Assembly: GCA_963555705.1 (NCBI GenBank)
Contig: OY743171.1
Coordinates: 18,971,352-19,035,351, forward strand
Origin: Ligustrum vulgare
Lineage: Eukaryota; Streptophyta; Magnoliopsida; Lamiales; Oleaceae
Length of the DNA stretch: 64,000 nucleotides
Reading direction: 5' to 3'
Part shown: positions 45,266-57,916 of the stretch, piece after piece
Layout: each line of letters opens with the position of its first letter
Numbering within the stretch: the stretch's first letter is position 1
The notes under the pieces: model-generated
The model's input: only the letters and a program-made list of their open reading frames with translations
Databases searched by the model: none
What the model was told of the DNA's origin: nothing
Program-made: the position numbers and the translations under genes

Positions 45266-48200
45266 TGTAGCGCCCCGAGTTCCGTATACCCGATTCACTA
45301 CGTCATTTTCTGTCTAAATTTTTTTCGAATAATATTTTTGCGGAAGAAATAATTGAAATTCATTTTTGGCAACATTAAATAAACTGTAATGGCCGCTAAA
45401 ATTGAAAACATTTATGAAACCATTTGAAATAGTAAATCGAACCATTAATATTGTAAAGAAATTGCCAATATCATAATTTCTCAAATAAATGAACTTCTCT
45501 AAATTATTCGATTGTTTGGAAAATACGGAAATCATTAACGTCAAACTTTCAACCGTTCAACGATTATTGCCACCATCATTCATCGCTCGCCACCGTCTCC
45601 GAAACCTGCAAAACTGTTAAAAGTAGGGTGAGTATTTCATGGGGGAAATACTCAGTAGACTCATCGCAAATTAATTTAATTTATAAGATGATTAAACACA
45701 TAAATCCCGGCTCTTTATAAAACGGGCATTGATAGAGCTTCTTTATAAAACTGTTCTTGATAAAACTCATATTGTGCATTACAGCACGGGACATATTTTG
45801 CAAATCATATGCTCTTTGAAAACATCTCTTTGAAAACAGTTCTTTGAAAACCATATACTTATAAAACATTTTAATTATGCCAAGCATAATTTCTTTTGAA
45901 AGCATAACATAAGATAGGATTGAAATCCTCATAAACATAAGAAGACACAAGAACTTTACCGAACTTAGGTGGCAAGAATTCTTATGCAGTAAAATCATAA
46001 TAACAGTAAGTTTTCATCATAACATAGGATAATATCGAAATCCTCATAAACATAAGAATTTTACCGAACTTAGGTGGCAAGAATTCTTATGTAGTAAGTA
46101 TACCAAGCATAATTTTTCTGAAATTCATAGGGATCAATTGCATCATAACATAAGATAGGATCGAAATCCTCATAAACATATGCGACAGGAATTTTACCGA
46201 ACTTAGGTGGTAAATCCTCATAAACATATGGAAAGATAGGAATTTTACCGAACTTCGTGGCAAATCCTCATAAACATAGGAGACACAAGAATGTTACCGA
46301 ACTTAGGTGGCAAGAATTCTTATGTGTAGCGCTACTAAAACTCCGGTCCCCTTAACATATCATAACTTATCATATGGGACCCAAAACAATCTTGTTAGAT
46401 TGATTTCATAGCAATGATCCAAAAAAAACATTTTCGTGAAGCATAGGGTATACTTACTTTTCGTAAAAACATAAAGTATATTTTCTTTTCATAAAAACAT
46501 ACTTACTTTTCATAACAACATAAGGTATATTTACCTTTCATAAAAACATACTTGTTTTTCTTAAAAATTGACTTTCACAAGTCACATGACATTCATATGA
46601 AATCATAATTTAAATCAATTAATAAGTGCGAGTCTACCTCAAATCCGACGAGTGCAAAGTTGAGCGGGAATGACTTCAATTTCTTTAAATTCTCCGTACG
46701 CTTCGTCTTAGCCAATAAGTCACTTTAGTATATCGAATATATAGTTCAAAATGATAAATTATAATTTGAGGACTAAAATTGATGTTTTGAAAGTTGAGGG
46801 ACTAAAATGAATACTTTTGAAACTTGAGCTTAAAATAAAGTAAATCAGCAGGGACTGAAGTGATCAGATTTTGAAATAACATTAAAACTTTATAAGGGCT
46901 GAAATAAACTTTTCAAAGCTGTAGGGACTGATTTAAATCATTCAGAAAACGTAGGGACCAAAGTGCAAATTTTGAAAATCAATATATCAGATCTTTCCCC
47001 TCTCTCTCTTACCATTCTCTCACTCACTCTCTCTCATTATCCAGCAGACTCTGATTTGGTCAATCCGCCGGCGATTCGCCGGCGTAACACCGGCGCTTGG
47101 AGCGGCGAGTGATGAGGATGCATTAGGCTAGGTTTTTGTGTGGATTTGGGGGCGATTTGGGTATGAAACTGAGGCTGGAAACGAGGTTCAAAAATCGCGA
47201 TTTGGGACTGAGCAGTGGAGTCGATGGGGTTGTGCAGGGGTTGGTCTGGGCCGGTGAGATTGGTGGTTAATTCTGAGTATGGGTGTGTCTTTGGAGTTGA
47301 CTGCGTGTGGCTTGATTTCACGAAGATGGTGGTCTGATGGTGCAGCCGGTTGTTGCCAGTGGTGGGAGATTTTATAAATCTGCAGATGGTGTCCGGTGGT
47401 GGAGGCAGTGTTGGGCAGCTGCGGTGGCTTGTTTGCTTGATCTTGGTTTTGAATTCTATAATTAAGTCTGGGTTTGGCAATGGAGGTGGTGACTGTGATG
47501 TGGTTTGATTATGGAGATGGTTATGTTTGCTTGTGGAATTGATGTTGGTGGTATATGGTTTGTCTGCTGGGATTATGAGTGGTATCTGCAGGCTCGATGG
47601 TGGATGAATTGTGATGATGAGCAGGGGCGGTTTTGGTGGTAATGAAACAGTGGTGACGTACTGGTTGTGCTTGGATGCTGGGAAGACTGATGGAGGTGCT
47701 GGAAATGGTAGTAACCTGATTTTTGGGCAGTGGTGGTCATGGTGGTCCAGGCGGTGGTTGCGGGATTCGGCTGCAAATGGAATTTGAAGCTGGCCAAGGG
47801 GATTTGAATGTAGTGGAGTATGAAGTGTGATTGAAGTGCTGCAGAATGGTGATTGGGCTGATGAATATATTGTGTTTGTGATCATGTGTTGGGATGATAA
47901 TGGAGAATATAATCATTATGTTCTTGCAACATAATGAATGCATACGGGTGGTGGAGTTAGTGGGGAATAGTGGAGAATAAAATCATTGAATGGAATAATT
48001 ATAATTTGGTTTAATATGATATGGATTTGATGTAAAGAGAAAAGAAAGGAGGAGAAAACGTGGGGATGAAATCAACTAAAAATTTAACTATCTTTGATCA
48101 AGAAACGCTTTTAAAACAGATATATTTTTGACTGAAAAATACATTTTGAAAATAATATTTTGAATAAATAATTAAAATAATATAATTTTAGAAATTCGGA

Positions 48201-48355
48201 TTTTTAATTTAAAATCGAACAAATTCGATATTTCTTGACTTGGCTAGACGAATCCGTCGCGGCGTTGACTTCAAAATAATAAATGAAATAGTAGCGACAC
48301 GATTTTCTAAATATTAAAATAATTATTTATTGCATAAAAATTCTGGATCGCTATA
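45266..48355 (-). repeat. LTR of the nested element (5' LTR in its own orientation)
   Basis: 3090 bp, same as 38841-41930 apart from one base seen. In element orientation it ends CGCTACA and is followed after 3 bp by the PBS. Promoter activity should lie here and run leftwards, antisense to the two cargo genes. Confidence 0.95.
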
Positions 48356-48360
48356 CAAAT

Positions 48361-49751
48361 GGGTGTACAAGACGAAGAAGAATGCTAGTGGAGAAATTGA
48401 ACGATACAAGGCAAGACTTGTAGCAAAAGGATATAGTCAAAGAGCTGGAATTGACTATGATGAGGTATTCGCTCCTGTTGCTCGATTAGAAACTATAAGA
48501 CTAATTATTTCTTTGGCTGCTCAGAACAAATGGAAGATTCATCAGATGGATGTAAAGTCTGCCTTCCTAAATGGAGTTCTTGAAGAAGAAGTGTACATTC
48601 AACAACCACCAGGTTATGAAGTGAAAGATCAAGAAGATAAAGTTTTAAAATTGAAGAAAGCCCTTTACGGGTTGAAGCAAGCACCAAGAGCATGGAATAG
48701 TCGAATCGACAAGTACTTCCAGGAGAATGGCTTCACCAAAAGTCCATATGAACATGCTCTCTATATCAAGAATAAAGATACAGATATTTTGATCGTGTGC
48801 TTGTACGTGGATGATCTTATATTTACTGGAAGCAGTCCAAGCTTGTTTGACGAATTCAAGAAAGCAATGGCTAAGGAGTTTGAGATGACAGACATTGGGC
48901 TTATGGCATACTATCTTGGCATTGAAGTCAAACAAAAAGAGGAAGGTATCTTCATCTCCCAAGAAAGCTATGCGAAGGAGATACTCAAGAAGTTAAAAAT
49001 GGATGATTGCAATCCGATAAGCACCCCAGTAGAATGTGGAGTCAAAATGTCCAAGCATGAGGAAGGTGAAAGAGTAGATCCAACATTATTCAAAAGTTTG
49101 GTTGGAAGTCTACGTTATTTGACTTGTACAAGGCCAGATATCCTGTATTCAGTTGGATTGGTTAGTCGCTACATGGAATCTCCAACAACTACTCATTTCA
49201 AAGCTGCAAAGAGAATTCTTCGCTATTTGAAAGGTACAACTGATCTTGGCTTGTTTTATTCAGTTTCTAATGAGTATAAACTTGTTGGATATAGTGATAG
49301 TGACTGGGGTGGAGATATAGATGATAGAAAGAGCACTACAGGGTTCGTGTTCTTTACGGGTGACACTGCTTTTACTTGGATGTCAAAGAAGCAACCAATT
49401 GTCACTCTCTCAACCTGTGAAGCTGAATATGTAGCTGCAACCTCGTGTGTTTGCCATGCAGTTTGGCTAAGAAATTTGCTGAAAGATTTAAACATATCTC
49501 AAGGAGATCCAATCAATATTTGTGTTGATAACAAGTCAGCAATTGTCTTAGCAAAGAATCCAGTATTCCATGATAGAAGTAAACATATCGACACGCGCTA
49601 CCACTACATAAGGGAATGCATTGCAAGGAAAGATGTGCAGCTACAGTATGTGAAGTCTCATGATCAGATTGCTGATATTTTCACCAAGTCTCTGAAGTAT
49701 GAAGACTTCACCAGATTGAGAAATTCTCTTGGAGTTATAAAACAAGTTTAA
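48361..49751 (+). pseudogene. Copia gag-pol, 3' part (RT and RNase H)
   Basis: Continues the polyprotein after the nested element. RT motifs present: [49 protein letters not shown] and the catalytic YVDDLIFTG. RNase H motifs present: [30 protein letters not shown] and [11 protein letters not shown]. Ends with TAA-free run to a stop at 49749-49751, just before the PPT. An open frame from 48330 starts inside the nested LTR and is accidental. Separated from its own promoter and start, this half is not expressed as such. I did not assign a copia lineage. Confidence 0.95.
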
Positions 49752-49758
49752 AGGGGGA
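49750..49758 (+). other. Copia polypurine tract
   Basis: AAAGGGGGA directly before the 3' LTR; the usual plus-strand DNA primer. Confidence 0.9.
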
Positions 49759-50156
49759 TGTTGAAAATAAACTTGTTTGGCCCAAAATCTTATTGAGTCC
49801 AAGTCCAACATTTTATGTGATCCAATTAGCCCAATGCATGGAAGTTTCTTGTAGTAGGCAAGATTGAATAAGAATCACTAGATTGAAGTTGGTAAGATTA
49901 ATTGTAGATTGTTGGATGGGAGTTGGTATGATCAAATATTGATCGTCGGATGTATCTTTGTTTTTAATATTTGTACGGTTAGGATTGGTTTGTATTTCCT
50001 ATAAATAGCCCTCCCCATTCTCATTTGAAATCATCAAGTGAGTGAAAGAAGAACAAGAAGCATAGCTTCTTTGAGAGTGTGAAGAGTAAGTTGTAATATT
50101 TGAGTTTGAGTGTTTTAGTTAATAAAAGTGTGTTTTTGAGTGAAATCGATCCAACA
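49759..50156 (+). repeat. Copia 3' LTR
   Basis: Same sequence as the 5' LTR. Its TATA box (50000-50007) could drive read-out transcription toward the 3' end of F-box copy B, which lies on the opposite strand. Confidence 0.95.
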
Positions 50157-50288
50157 GACAGAACCTATTACTCAATAATGAAGAATTTTGCAGAACAACT
50201 TCAATTATTTCACTGATGTTCTAAAAAACAACTAATATTCATTGACAACTTCAAAGAAAGAAACAACACAAGGACCATGCCTAGAAAC

Positions 50289-51819
50289 TCAGCAAAGGTG
50301 AATTTTACAAGTCAGTGAACTCTTAGGGAGCTTTAGCAACTGTTTGCAAATCTTAAAATCCGGGATTGGTTTAATTTTTAATTTCTTCAAAACCCGAGCA
50401 TTTGCCAATAAATACTTCACCACTTCCATATCCTCTTTATTCCCCTCAAATCCCTTAAGCTCAATAGCTTCAACGCGTGAAAACAAGCACTTCGGCACCT
50501 TCCTTACATTTCTGAGGAGGGGTGGCGGTTCTTCATCATAATACTGAAAGCTAGCCTAAAATAAGACACATTTAAAAAAACAAATTAAAAATAAAAAGAA
50601 GATTTTCAAGGACAAACTAACTAATACAGCTCAATATCACTCTACCTTTACTAATATGAGGACTTCCAGATTCGGGCAAACATTAAGGAGGAAAGCAATC
50701 CTACTCCGATGACTGTACCATTTTCCAAACAGCTCCAGACGGTTCATATTGTAGAAAACAGGTAGATCACATTTTTGAGCAGAGGCAAGTACCTTTTAAT
50801 AAAAATAAAATATAACACAAAAATCTTGCTTGCTAATTAGATATGACATAATAGAAAAGATTCAGAATATATACAGGAACCACAGAGAAACTTACAGATA
50901 TAAAAATGTCGTGCAATGATAAAGATTTCAAGGTGTCAATTGCCCAGAAGAGCTCAATCGTTCTATTAACAAAAGCTTCACAGGTAGAGGCCCAACTCGT
51001 ATCAATTTTTACTTCAGCTATTGATGTCAAATTCTCCACAGCATATTCCATTTCTGAGAAATCCATAATCTCTAGGTATTCAAGGTTTGGGGCATTGATT
51101 ACAATTTGACATTCCACATACTCTTCTTCTTGTAACCCTATCTTCAATCTTTTCATAAGTGGAGATGAAAGATTGAATATACAATAATCTGTTACTGTTC
51201 CCTCTATAGTTAAATCCTCTAGTAGTGGGCTACCAGAGAAAAGCTTCTCCATGAAATCATTTGAAGGATAGAGAAGACATGAACGAAAAGTTTTGAGCGC
51301 TGGAAGATCAATCGAAGTAGGAATCCTTGTGTCCTCACCATCAAAAAGTACATCAGAATCTGAATCAGAATCCGGATTATCAAATAGTAGATCAGACTCA
51401 AGATCCAAAACTGTAAGGGTCTTGCATGTGAAAATACATTGCGGAAAAAATGATCCCTCGAGTCTGAGATTACGTAAATTGCGCTTGACTACGTAATTCA
51501 ACCATGATTCAAGACGTTCATTATGAACATAACAATTTACTGTGAGAGAGAACTTATCAATATGTGGTGAGGTGCAACAACTCAGTACATGTTCTACATC
51601 AAAAACAGAAGTAGTTGTAGTCAAAGTGTTCTCCTCAAATTCGAGATTTGTTATAAAATTCCAGAGGTTTTGCCACCTCTTGGATAGAATGCTTGTTCGG
51701 ACAGCAGATTTTACTGGAAGAAAGGACAGAATATGACTGATTATCTCGTCAGGTAAACAACTTAATCGATCTCCAATGTTACTTGGAAGATTATTGCTCC
51801 TTCTCGCCTTGGATGTCAT
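50289..51819 (-). CDS. F-box/LRR/FBD protein, copy B (3 exons)
   Basis: Same gene model as copy A: exons 51819-50896, 50792-50646 and 50555-50289, about 445 residues. The F-box is at residues 17-57, LRR-like repeats lie in the middle, and the FBD domain is in the last exon. All splice sites and the frame are intact, so it can still be functional. Its predicted protein equals copy C over the parts I compared. The unusual point is its 3' side: the copia 3' LTR ends at 50156, only 132 bp past the stop codon, so the native 3' UTR or polyadenylation region is split. The copia promoter in that LTR points toward this gene's 3' end and could produce antisense RNA. Confidence 0.88.
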
Positions 51820-52389
51820 TGCATTTCGTTTTTCTTTCCCTAAAGCCAAAAAACAAATAAAGAAGAAATAAGAATTTTGAAAAATCTTGCAAAAAATCAC
51901 AAACATTCTACATAAATTGGGTAGATAAATCATTTAATTTTACAAAAAGCTAAAGTTTAGAAATATTATAACTATTAGATAGAAAATCTAGCCCGTATCA
52001 TCTTAGAATGACAGAATTAGAGTTTACCATAAAAGCTAACAAATTTGCATAAAAGAAAGTGGAAAGGGAAGGAGATCGAGTTGAATTATACCCTCCTATT
52101 AAATCGAGATATTGGAGAAGATAGAATCTCAGAAAATCATGCAATCAACAAATAACAGGACAAGATGTAGATATTCTGGACCCTGAAACTTTTACAAGTT
52201 GAAAGAATACCGCTGTGCTGGGATTATGAGACTATACTACTGCTACAGGTGTGAATTGGAAGCTGTAAGTAACGCATCCTGTTTTGCGTCTGAAATCTTA
52301 GCTTTGTGGGCTTAGCTTTGTGGGCTTTGAGTGTTGGCCTGTAACGAAGGCTTTTTCTATTTGGGCAATTTACGCAAAGGAACATTAAA

Positions 52390-52525
52390 GGGATAATTAC
52401 ACTTCAAAATTATAAATAAGGTAATTATAAATAAAAATTTCAAAATTAATATGAAACTTGTATAATTTCAAAAATTAGGTTGTAATTAGAATCAACCAAT
52501 TAAATAAAATAATTAAAATATTTTA

Positions 52526-52562
<37 letters not shown>

Positions 52563-53625
52563 TCAAGGCCATAACACTATATATTTCAAGTCACAAATAC
52601 AAATCTTTTAGGTCATAAATAATTTTTTGGTCACAAATATCAAAATATTAGGTCACAAATTATACTTATTTTTAAATCACAATAATAATTTTTTAATGTC
52701 AATTTCAAAGTCACATATTATCAAATCAACAGGTCACAATGATAAATTATATTAATTCATAGAACTTGATATATTCTTTTAGGTCACGACTTATCAAATT
52801 ATTAGGTTACAACTAATCAAATTATTAGATCACACATTTTCTTAAACCACATTTAACAAATTACTAGGTCACATTTAATGTTTTGTACGCAGCCTTAACA
52901 CAATTGTTGCCACACCCTTGCACCGCCAACGACATTGACCCCGCCCCCGCCTCCAATGCTTAGATTTAGCAACGTGCAACCCATCAAAACACCTACCAAC
53001 TTAAAAGAAGCAAGATAAAAGAAGAAAAAAGGAGGAAAAAAAAAAAAAGAGAGAGAATCAAGATCCAAAATGATGCAGTAGCGTGCCATCAGTCGCCACC
53101 AGTCACACAACCACATCTCAATGCCATCGCCTCAATGCCGCCCCTCCAAAGTGATGTAGCAGCGTGCTGCCAATCGTCGACAGTCACCACCAGTCACACA
53201 ACTACCGCTGTCTCCACATCACCATCCCACCACCAGTCACACAACAACCACCATCTCAACACCACCACCTCAAAGCCGCCACCACCATGAAGGAAAAATA
53301 TGTTGGCGCCACTGCTTACCTTTAAGTAAATAGTCACGACGTGCCGACAAAGTTCTTGGCGGTGTGGAACTTCGGTGGAGATGGGTGTCGTCGTGATGGG
53401 TGAAGCAGGTTGGTGTGCTTGGTGAGGGATAGTGGATTGATGTGGGGTGCTGGATGAAGGAGATTATTGTACTGAGAGGAGAATGGATTGATGTAGCGCT
53501 AGGAAGAGATAATTAGGGTTTGAAGTGTTTTATGGTTTAAAATTGGGACATGGTTGAATAATTAATAAAATATTATTATGTACATTTTTTAATTAATTAG
53601 AATTTGTATTACGAATCATAGTGGG
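52390..53625. mobile_element. TTGTGACC/GGTCACAA-rich element, unit B
   Basis: Unit B copy of 7836-9030, with a longer (AT)n tract at 52529-52558 and small indels. No coding capacity recognised. Confidence 0.45.
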
Positions 53626-53837
53626 CTTGACAAAAAGTTAAATATTCAAGCCAAATAAAAGTGCAGTCCATCAACTATGTCGAAATTAGATGCATAATAT
53701 GTGTTTTTCAAGTAGAAATGGGCACTAGGCAAAACTCATGGGCTAAAACCCTTGAGCCGACTGATTTTATGGCCAAATTCCATCATTTGGAGCTTCAAAA
53801 CAGCAAGTCAATTATGCAGACGGAAATTAGGGTTTTT

Positions 53838-54036
53838 ACGTATTTTTAGGTTAAATTTTGTTTTTAATTGTTTTAGGGTTATCTTTGTACCTCTATAGCG
53901 GTTAGGGTTTGTTTAATTCCGTTTTGCTTATTTATATTCTATTTTCATTCAATGTAATATTAGACTTTTGATGAATAAAATTATTGAGTGTTTTTACTCT
54001 CTCTAAAGGTGAGAATTTTCCCTTTAAACAACGAAC
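53838..54036. mobile_element. Roughly 200-bp insertion in unit B, possible LTR remnant
   Basis: Unit A runs straight from TAGGGTTCGAA to the ATCAAGATTC text at about 9267. Unit B has about 195 extra bases here containing TTATTTATATTC and GATGAATAAAATTATTG, which look like the end of an LTR or TRIM element. No target duplication identified. Confidence 0.3.
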
Positions 54037-54697
54037 TTATCAAGATTCAAATCTTGTGGCGTTCAAAACAATTGAACTTATCAAGGATCTGAACATTCCT
54101 TGTGGTGTTCTCCCTTTGTGGTTCTTATCTCCGCATCGTAACGGGTCTCGGGTTTAATATATCCCTGGTTCTTGCGTCGTGAGGTCGGGGTTGCATTGTT
54201 ATCGTCCGTTCCAACCTGGATTCGGAACTTTCCCGACGTTAATTTCGTGTGTTCTTCGTGATCCTCATAACGGATTGCAGCAATTTGAATTAAGACCTAA
54301 TTTTTGAAATAATATTTATGAATTTTGATATTTGAAAGTAGGGGTGGGTGTAATTTCCACTTGAAAGAATACCGCTGTGCTAGGACATGAATTGGAAGCT
54401 GTTACGCATTTTGTTTTGCTTCTGAAATCTTAGTTTTGTAGGCTTTGAGTGTTGGGCCTGTAACAAAGGCTTTCTATTTGGGAAATTTGAAAATTACATG
54501 GGGCTAAATACACAAGGACTTTTAAAGAGGGAAAATTACATGGAGACATGGATTTCAAATTTACAATTTAAAATTCTGTGAAGAAACATAATTTTTTTTT
54601 TAAATTTTCAGGCATTAGAACAATAAAATTAACTTATTAAATATAATTAAAAACTAAACTAAATCTACAACACAATCTCAAACCCTAATTTCAAACT

Positions 54698-54731
<34 letters not shown>

Positions 54732-56623
54732 CGCCCAAACCTGGCGGCAGCAATAGTAGTGCCGCCGTCGACGTAAAATTCGAACAGCCTCCCACCGGCG
54801 ACGTAAAAATTCGAAGGTTTTTGCTGCTAGCAACGAGGATTTGGGTTTGGACTTGGTTTACGATAGTGGATTTTGGTTGTTTGCTTCTGCAAGGTTTGCA
54901 GCATAAAATTCAAACCTTTGTGGGTATATGTGCCGTGGTTAGTTATGCAAGTGGTGGTTGTATGTGCAAGTGGTAGTTTGGTTTTTGGTGTGCGGTAGGT
55001 GGTGTAGGTTGTTTGCGGTGGTTTGCAAGTTGTGATGGCTTGCAGGCCGTGATTTTTTGTGGCTTGCGGTGGTATGTGCAGGCGGTAGGAATCATTACTG
55101 AAGCTTAAATTTCAAATTCCGGCCAAAGTACTACTCCGTTCCACAGGCTGACATCATATATGGAGTTTTGAGGCTTAGTAGCACCTTCATCCGTGTCACT
55201 TGATTTTTCGGTCAATACATGACAACCGACGCCTATTGTTATGTTTTATTTAAGGAATTGCCACCGTGTTTTATACATGCATCGGATTTATCTAAAAACG
55301 ACGCAAGTATGGGGATTTTTTTGGGTATTTCTGTGCTAGTGTTAGATTAATTATGCTAACCTTTTAGTGATTACTAATATAAAATTAAATTATCTATGAG
55401 TTATTTATTTTATCAATTGAAAGTTGGAATATCATAATGTTTTCTCCTGAATTCACTCATAAGGACTATTTGCCATGCATATTATCCTACTTTAGATGAC
55501 TGAAGAAATTTTTGCACAGCCTATCAATTATCATAGTTTCCAAAAAATTATATATTATCTACAGTTTATTTTTATCACCGTAACAATTATCGTGTCAAGA
55601 AATACTTCCAGAAAAAGAAGACCATTAATGCACATTATACAATACAAAACTACCTTTATAGACAATACAGAGCAAAACCTAGAAACGAATGGACCGATAT
55701 GTTTAGATCATAGATTACGATTAATTCCTCCTACAGATAATATTCTATTAAATGGACAGCTCATAAGTTTTCTTATGGCCAAGAACTCTTTGATGTTTTC
55801 TAAATTATATTAGATGAGCATACTATATATAGTAAACAATGAGTAAGTACTATAATCAGAAGTGTTTAATATTGATTTTTGTGTTTTCTATTTTCTTTTG
55901 GTGTTGCAAAGTTCTTACAATTTGTATTTTTTCTATTTTTTTTTTTAATATTGTCAGTTGCTGCTTTTATATTGTATTAGGTGGCTGTTAATTTCTTAGA
56001 CGTAATTATATTCAAGGCTGTGTAATAGAAGTACTACTCTTATCTCGATATCCTTTCCTCTCATTGTAACTCTAGAAGGTTAGTATGTGTCTCTTGTATT
56101 AATTTTATAATTAATAGATGAGGTGAAGTCTGTAATGGATTAAATGAATTAGGGTAATCAATATCGTGAAAGATTAAAATTGAAAGCAAAGAAATACCCT
56201 ATTTAAGTTATTTTCTTGTAAGTGGGAGCTACTTCTATGAAGAGTTGCATTATATGGACTAAGAGGATTAAAATGTATTTTAGACTTAAGCCTTTCTGTC
56301 TTATTTCTAGCATATCGCACAGAAAGGAGGATCGCACAAGTACAAACGGGCTCATTCGTGTTGGTTTTACTGGACAATATGCGTTCGCGTTGGTTTTACT
56401 GGACAATATGCGTCGATTGTAAAAGCGATGGATTTGGCGTCGACGTGTAAAATATGGACAATAATTTGTTGGCCTGTGGAAGTAGGGAACCATATGTAGT
56501 TTATTAGGCTGCACACATCCTTGTAGGGTTAACCTCCTACTGGATTAAATTAAGAAACCTAAATAAAGAAATAATAATCAAATTAGACAACTAAAAGAAC
56601 AATAATTTAATATAGCGCATAAA

Positions 56624-57050
56624 TGTATTTTCATGAAAACACAATGTATAATTTAAAAAATTCTAACTGATTACCATATTTAAAACTAAAAATTTTTGTA
56701 ATGATAATTCTGAAACAACATTCTTGATACTTCCAAATGTTATATATGTTCCATTTCCTTTCTTGATTCATTTTAGCTTCACAAATCTTGATTTGACAAT
56801 CTCTAAACCACCAAAAGACTATCTCCACAAGTTTCCTCCTAATACCTTCAAAGGTTATATACATGGAGTTCCAGTTCTATATATAGAGATATATAGCTGT
56901 AATATTCAATATCTGTACGGATCTAAATTTTTTCCTCGAATTGGGTGGCCAACCAAAATATTTCTCAGAAATTTTTATACTTCAGTTTGTAATTATAATT
57001 TTCATCTTGTTTTTGAATTCAACTACAGAGATACCTTTCATCCACACAAA
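56624..57050. other. 427-bp block, unit C copy
   Basis: Same sequence as 30396-30822, with the same unrecognised 116-codon open frame (56724-57074). Conservation between B and C may only reflect their recent origin. Confidence 0.6.
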
Positions 57051-57916
57051 TATGAATATTTAGAAATTACCTGAAGTGCATTCTATGTTTTCTACATGTC
57101 CATTAGTCCATCTAACGAAGAATGAAATTAATTATGAGACGACAGATATAAAGTAAACATCTGTTAATAAATTTTTAGTATTTATGAATATTTCTTACGC
57201 TTAATTCACCGACTGGGGTTTATCATTTCCAAAGAGCCACATTTCCCTTTGAAGCTAAAGTGGGGGAAGTAAATTATTAATGCTGGTAGCTTTCACTCAC
57301 TTACATCAGAGATAAAAATATATCTAAAACATTGTAATTATCCTTAATGTGATATTACTCAAAAATGTAGGAATTGATTTTAATCAGTTGTAGAGATTTT
57401 ATCAATTTCTTGCTATCCTCCACATCCTCATCTGGGACCCTTTTCCATGATTGCACCTTTCATTCAAAACTGAGTATTACAAAACTGATATTTAACTACT
57501 TCCAACAGATACATCACCCCCTCAGATCCTTCATATCGTTTTTTTCCCCATGACCAAATACATTCTGGTAAAGACTGTAATCAGTGAAAAGTGAGTTGCT
57601 CTTCACAGGAGCCACATAAAATTATTCAAAAAATCAGAAATTTTTACACCGCTGTGAACTACTCATACAACATTATGAAAACTGGATGTCTTTGTCATAT
57701 TTAGTACATATACTATCATTTCATGATATAGGATTAATCTGCAACTATCTCCAAAGGGTTCGAAATACCAATAGTAGCTTTGATCATATCAAGCTCAAGT
57801 ATCAGAAAGCATAGAAGGTCAAAAATCTTGCTTTAAAAAAACTACCATCATTATATCTCGACCATTGGCCAGGGTTTCTATATCAAGCAAGAGCTAAAAC
57901 CAAAATAAGCTAGATA

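Larger units (their letters stand above)
38841..48355 (-). mobile_element. Nested non-autonomous LTR retrotransposon carrying two genes (LOG-like and Cys-cluster)
   Basis: A 9515-bp element inserted in the copia RT region, target duplication CAAAT (38836-38840 and 48356-48360). LTRs of exactly 3090 bp flank a 3335-bp interior. The PBS (TGGTATCAGAGA, minus strand, 45262-45251) and PPT (TAAGGAGGTAAGAT, minus strand, 41944-41931) show that it reads right to left. The text TTTCGAGGACGAAATTATTT (about 41964-41945 on minus) before the 3' LTR is typical of Ty3/gypsy elements. No gag, protease, RT or integrase is present, so it must be mobilised by a partner (LARD-like). Two intact genes on the plus strand fill the interior. 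I saw one LTR difference (39564 T, 45989 G), so insertion is very recent. Confidence 0.95.
35462..50156 (+). mobile_element. Full-length Ty1/copia retrotransposon, split by a nested element
   Basis: Flanked by target duplication GACAG (35457-35461 and 50157-50161). LTRs of 398 bp (TGTTGAAAA...GATCCAACA) at 35462-35859 and 49759-50156 read as identical. PBS TGGTATCAGAGC at 35863-35874, PPT AAAGGGGGA at 49750-49758. Without the nested 9.5-kb element it is about 5.2 kb with a single gag-pol frame, the normal plan of a plant copia. Units A (5623-5627) and C (61570-61574) show the empty site. Identical LTRs mean a very recent insertion. It was probably competent until the nested element entered. 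Confidence 0.97.
29199..55211. repeat. Tandem segmental duplication, unit B (split by a copia element)
   Basis: Begins at the shared GGAATAT sequence (29199, C: 55436) and ends at 55211, where similarity with unit A stops. Without the 14.7-kb copia insertion plus one target copy it is about 11.3 kb. Order and content match units A and C. B and C share features missing from A: the block 30396-30822, a doubled 27-28 bp motif near 30127-30183, and the insertion near 35209-35282. Outside the listed features, 29200-34360 and 51960-52390 contain only short non-conserved frames. Confidence 0.9.

Noticed and set aside
48330..48360. N-terminal part of the second copia frame
   Set aside because: These codons are nested-LTR sequence plus the target duplication; true copia coding resumes at 48361.
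55496..55813. 105-codon frame in unit C
   Set aside because: Broken by a stop in unit B and unit A counterparts; lies in an F-box 3'-flank repeat, not a gene.
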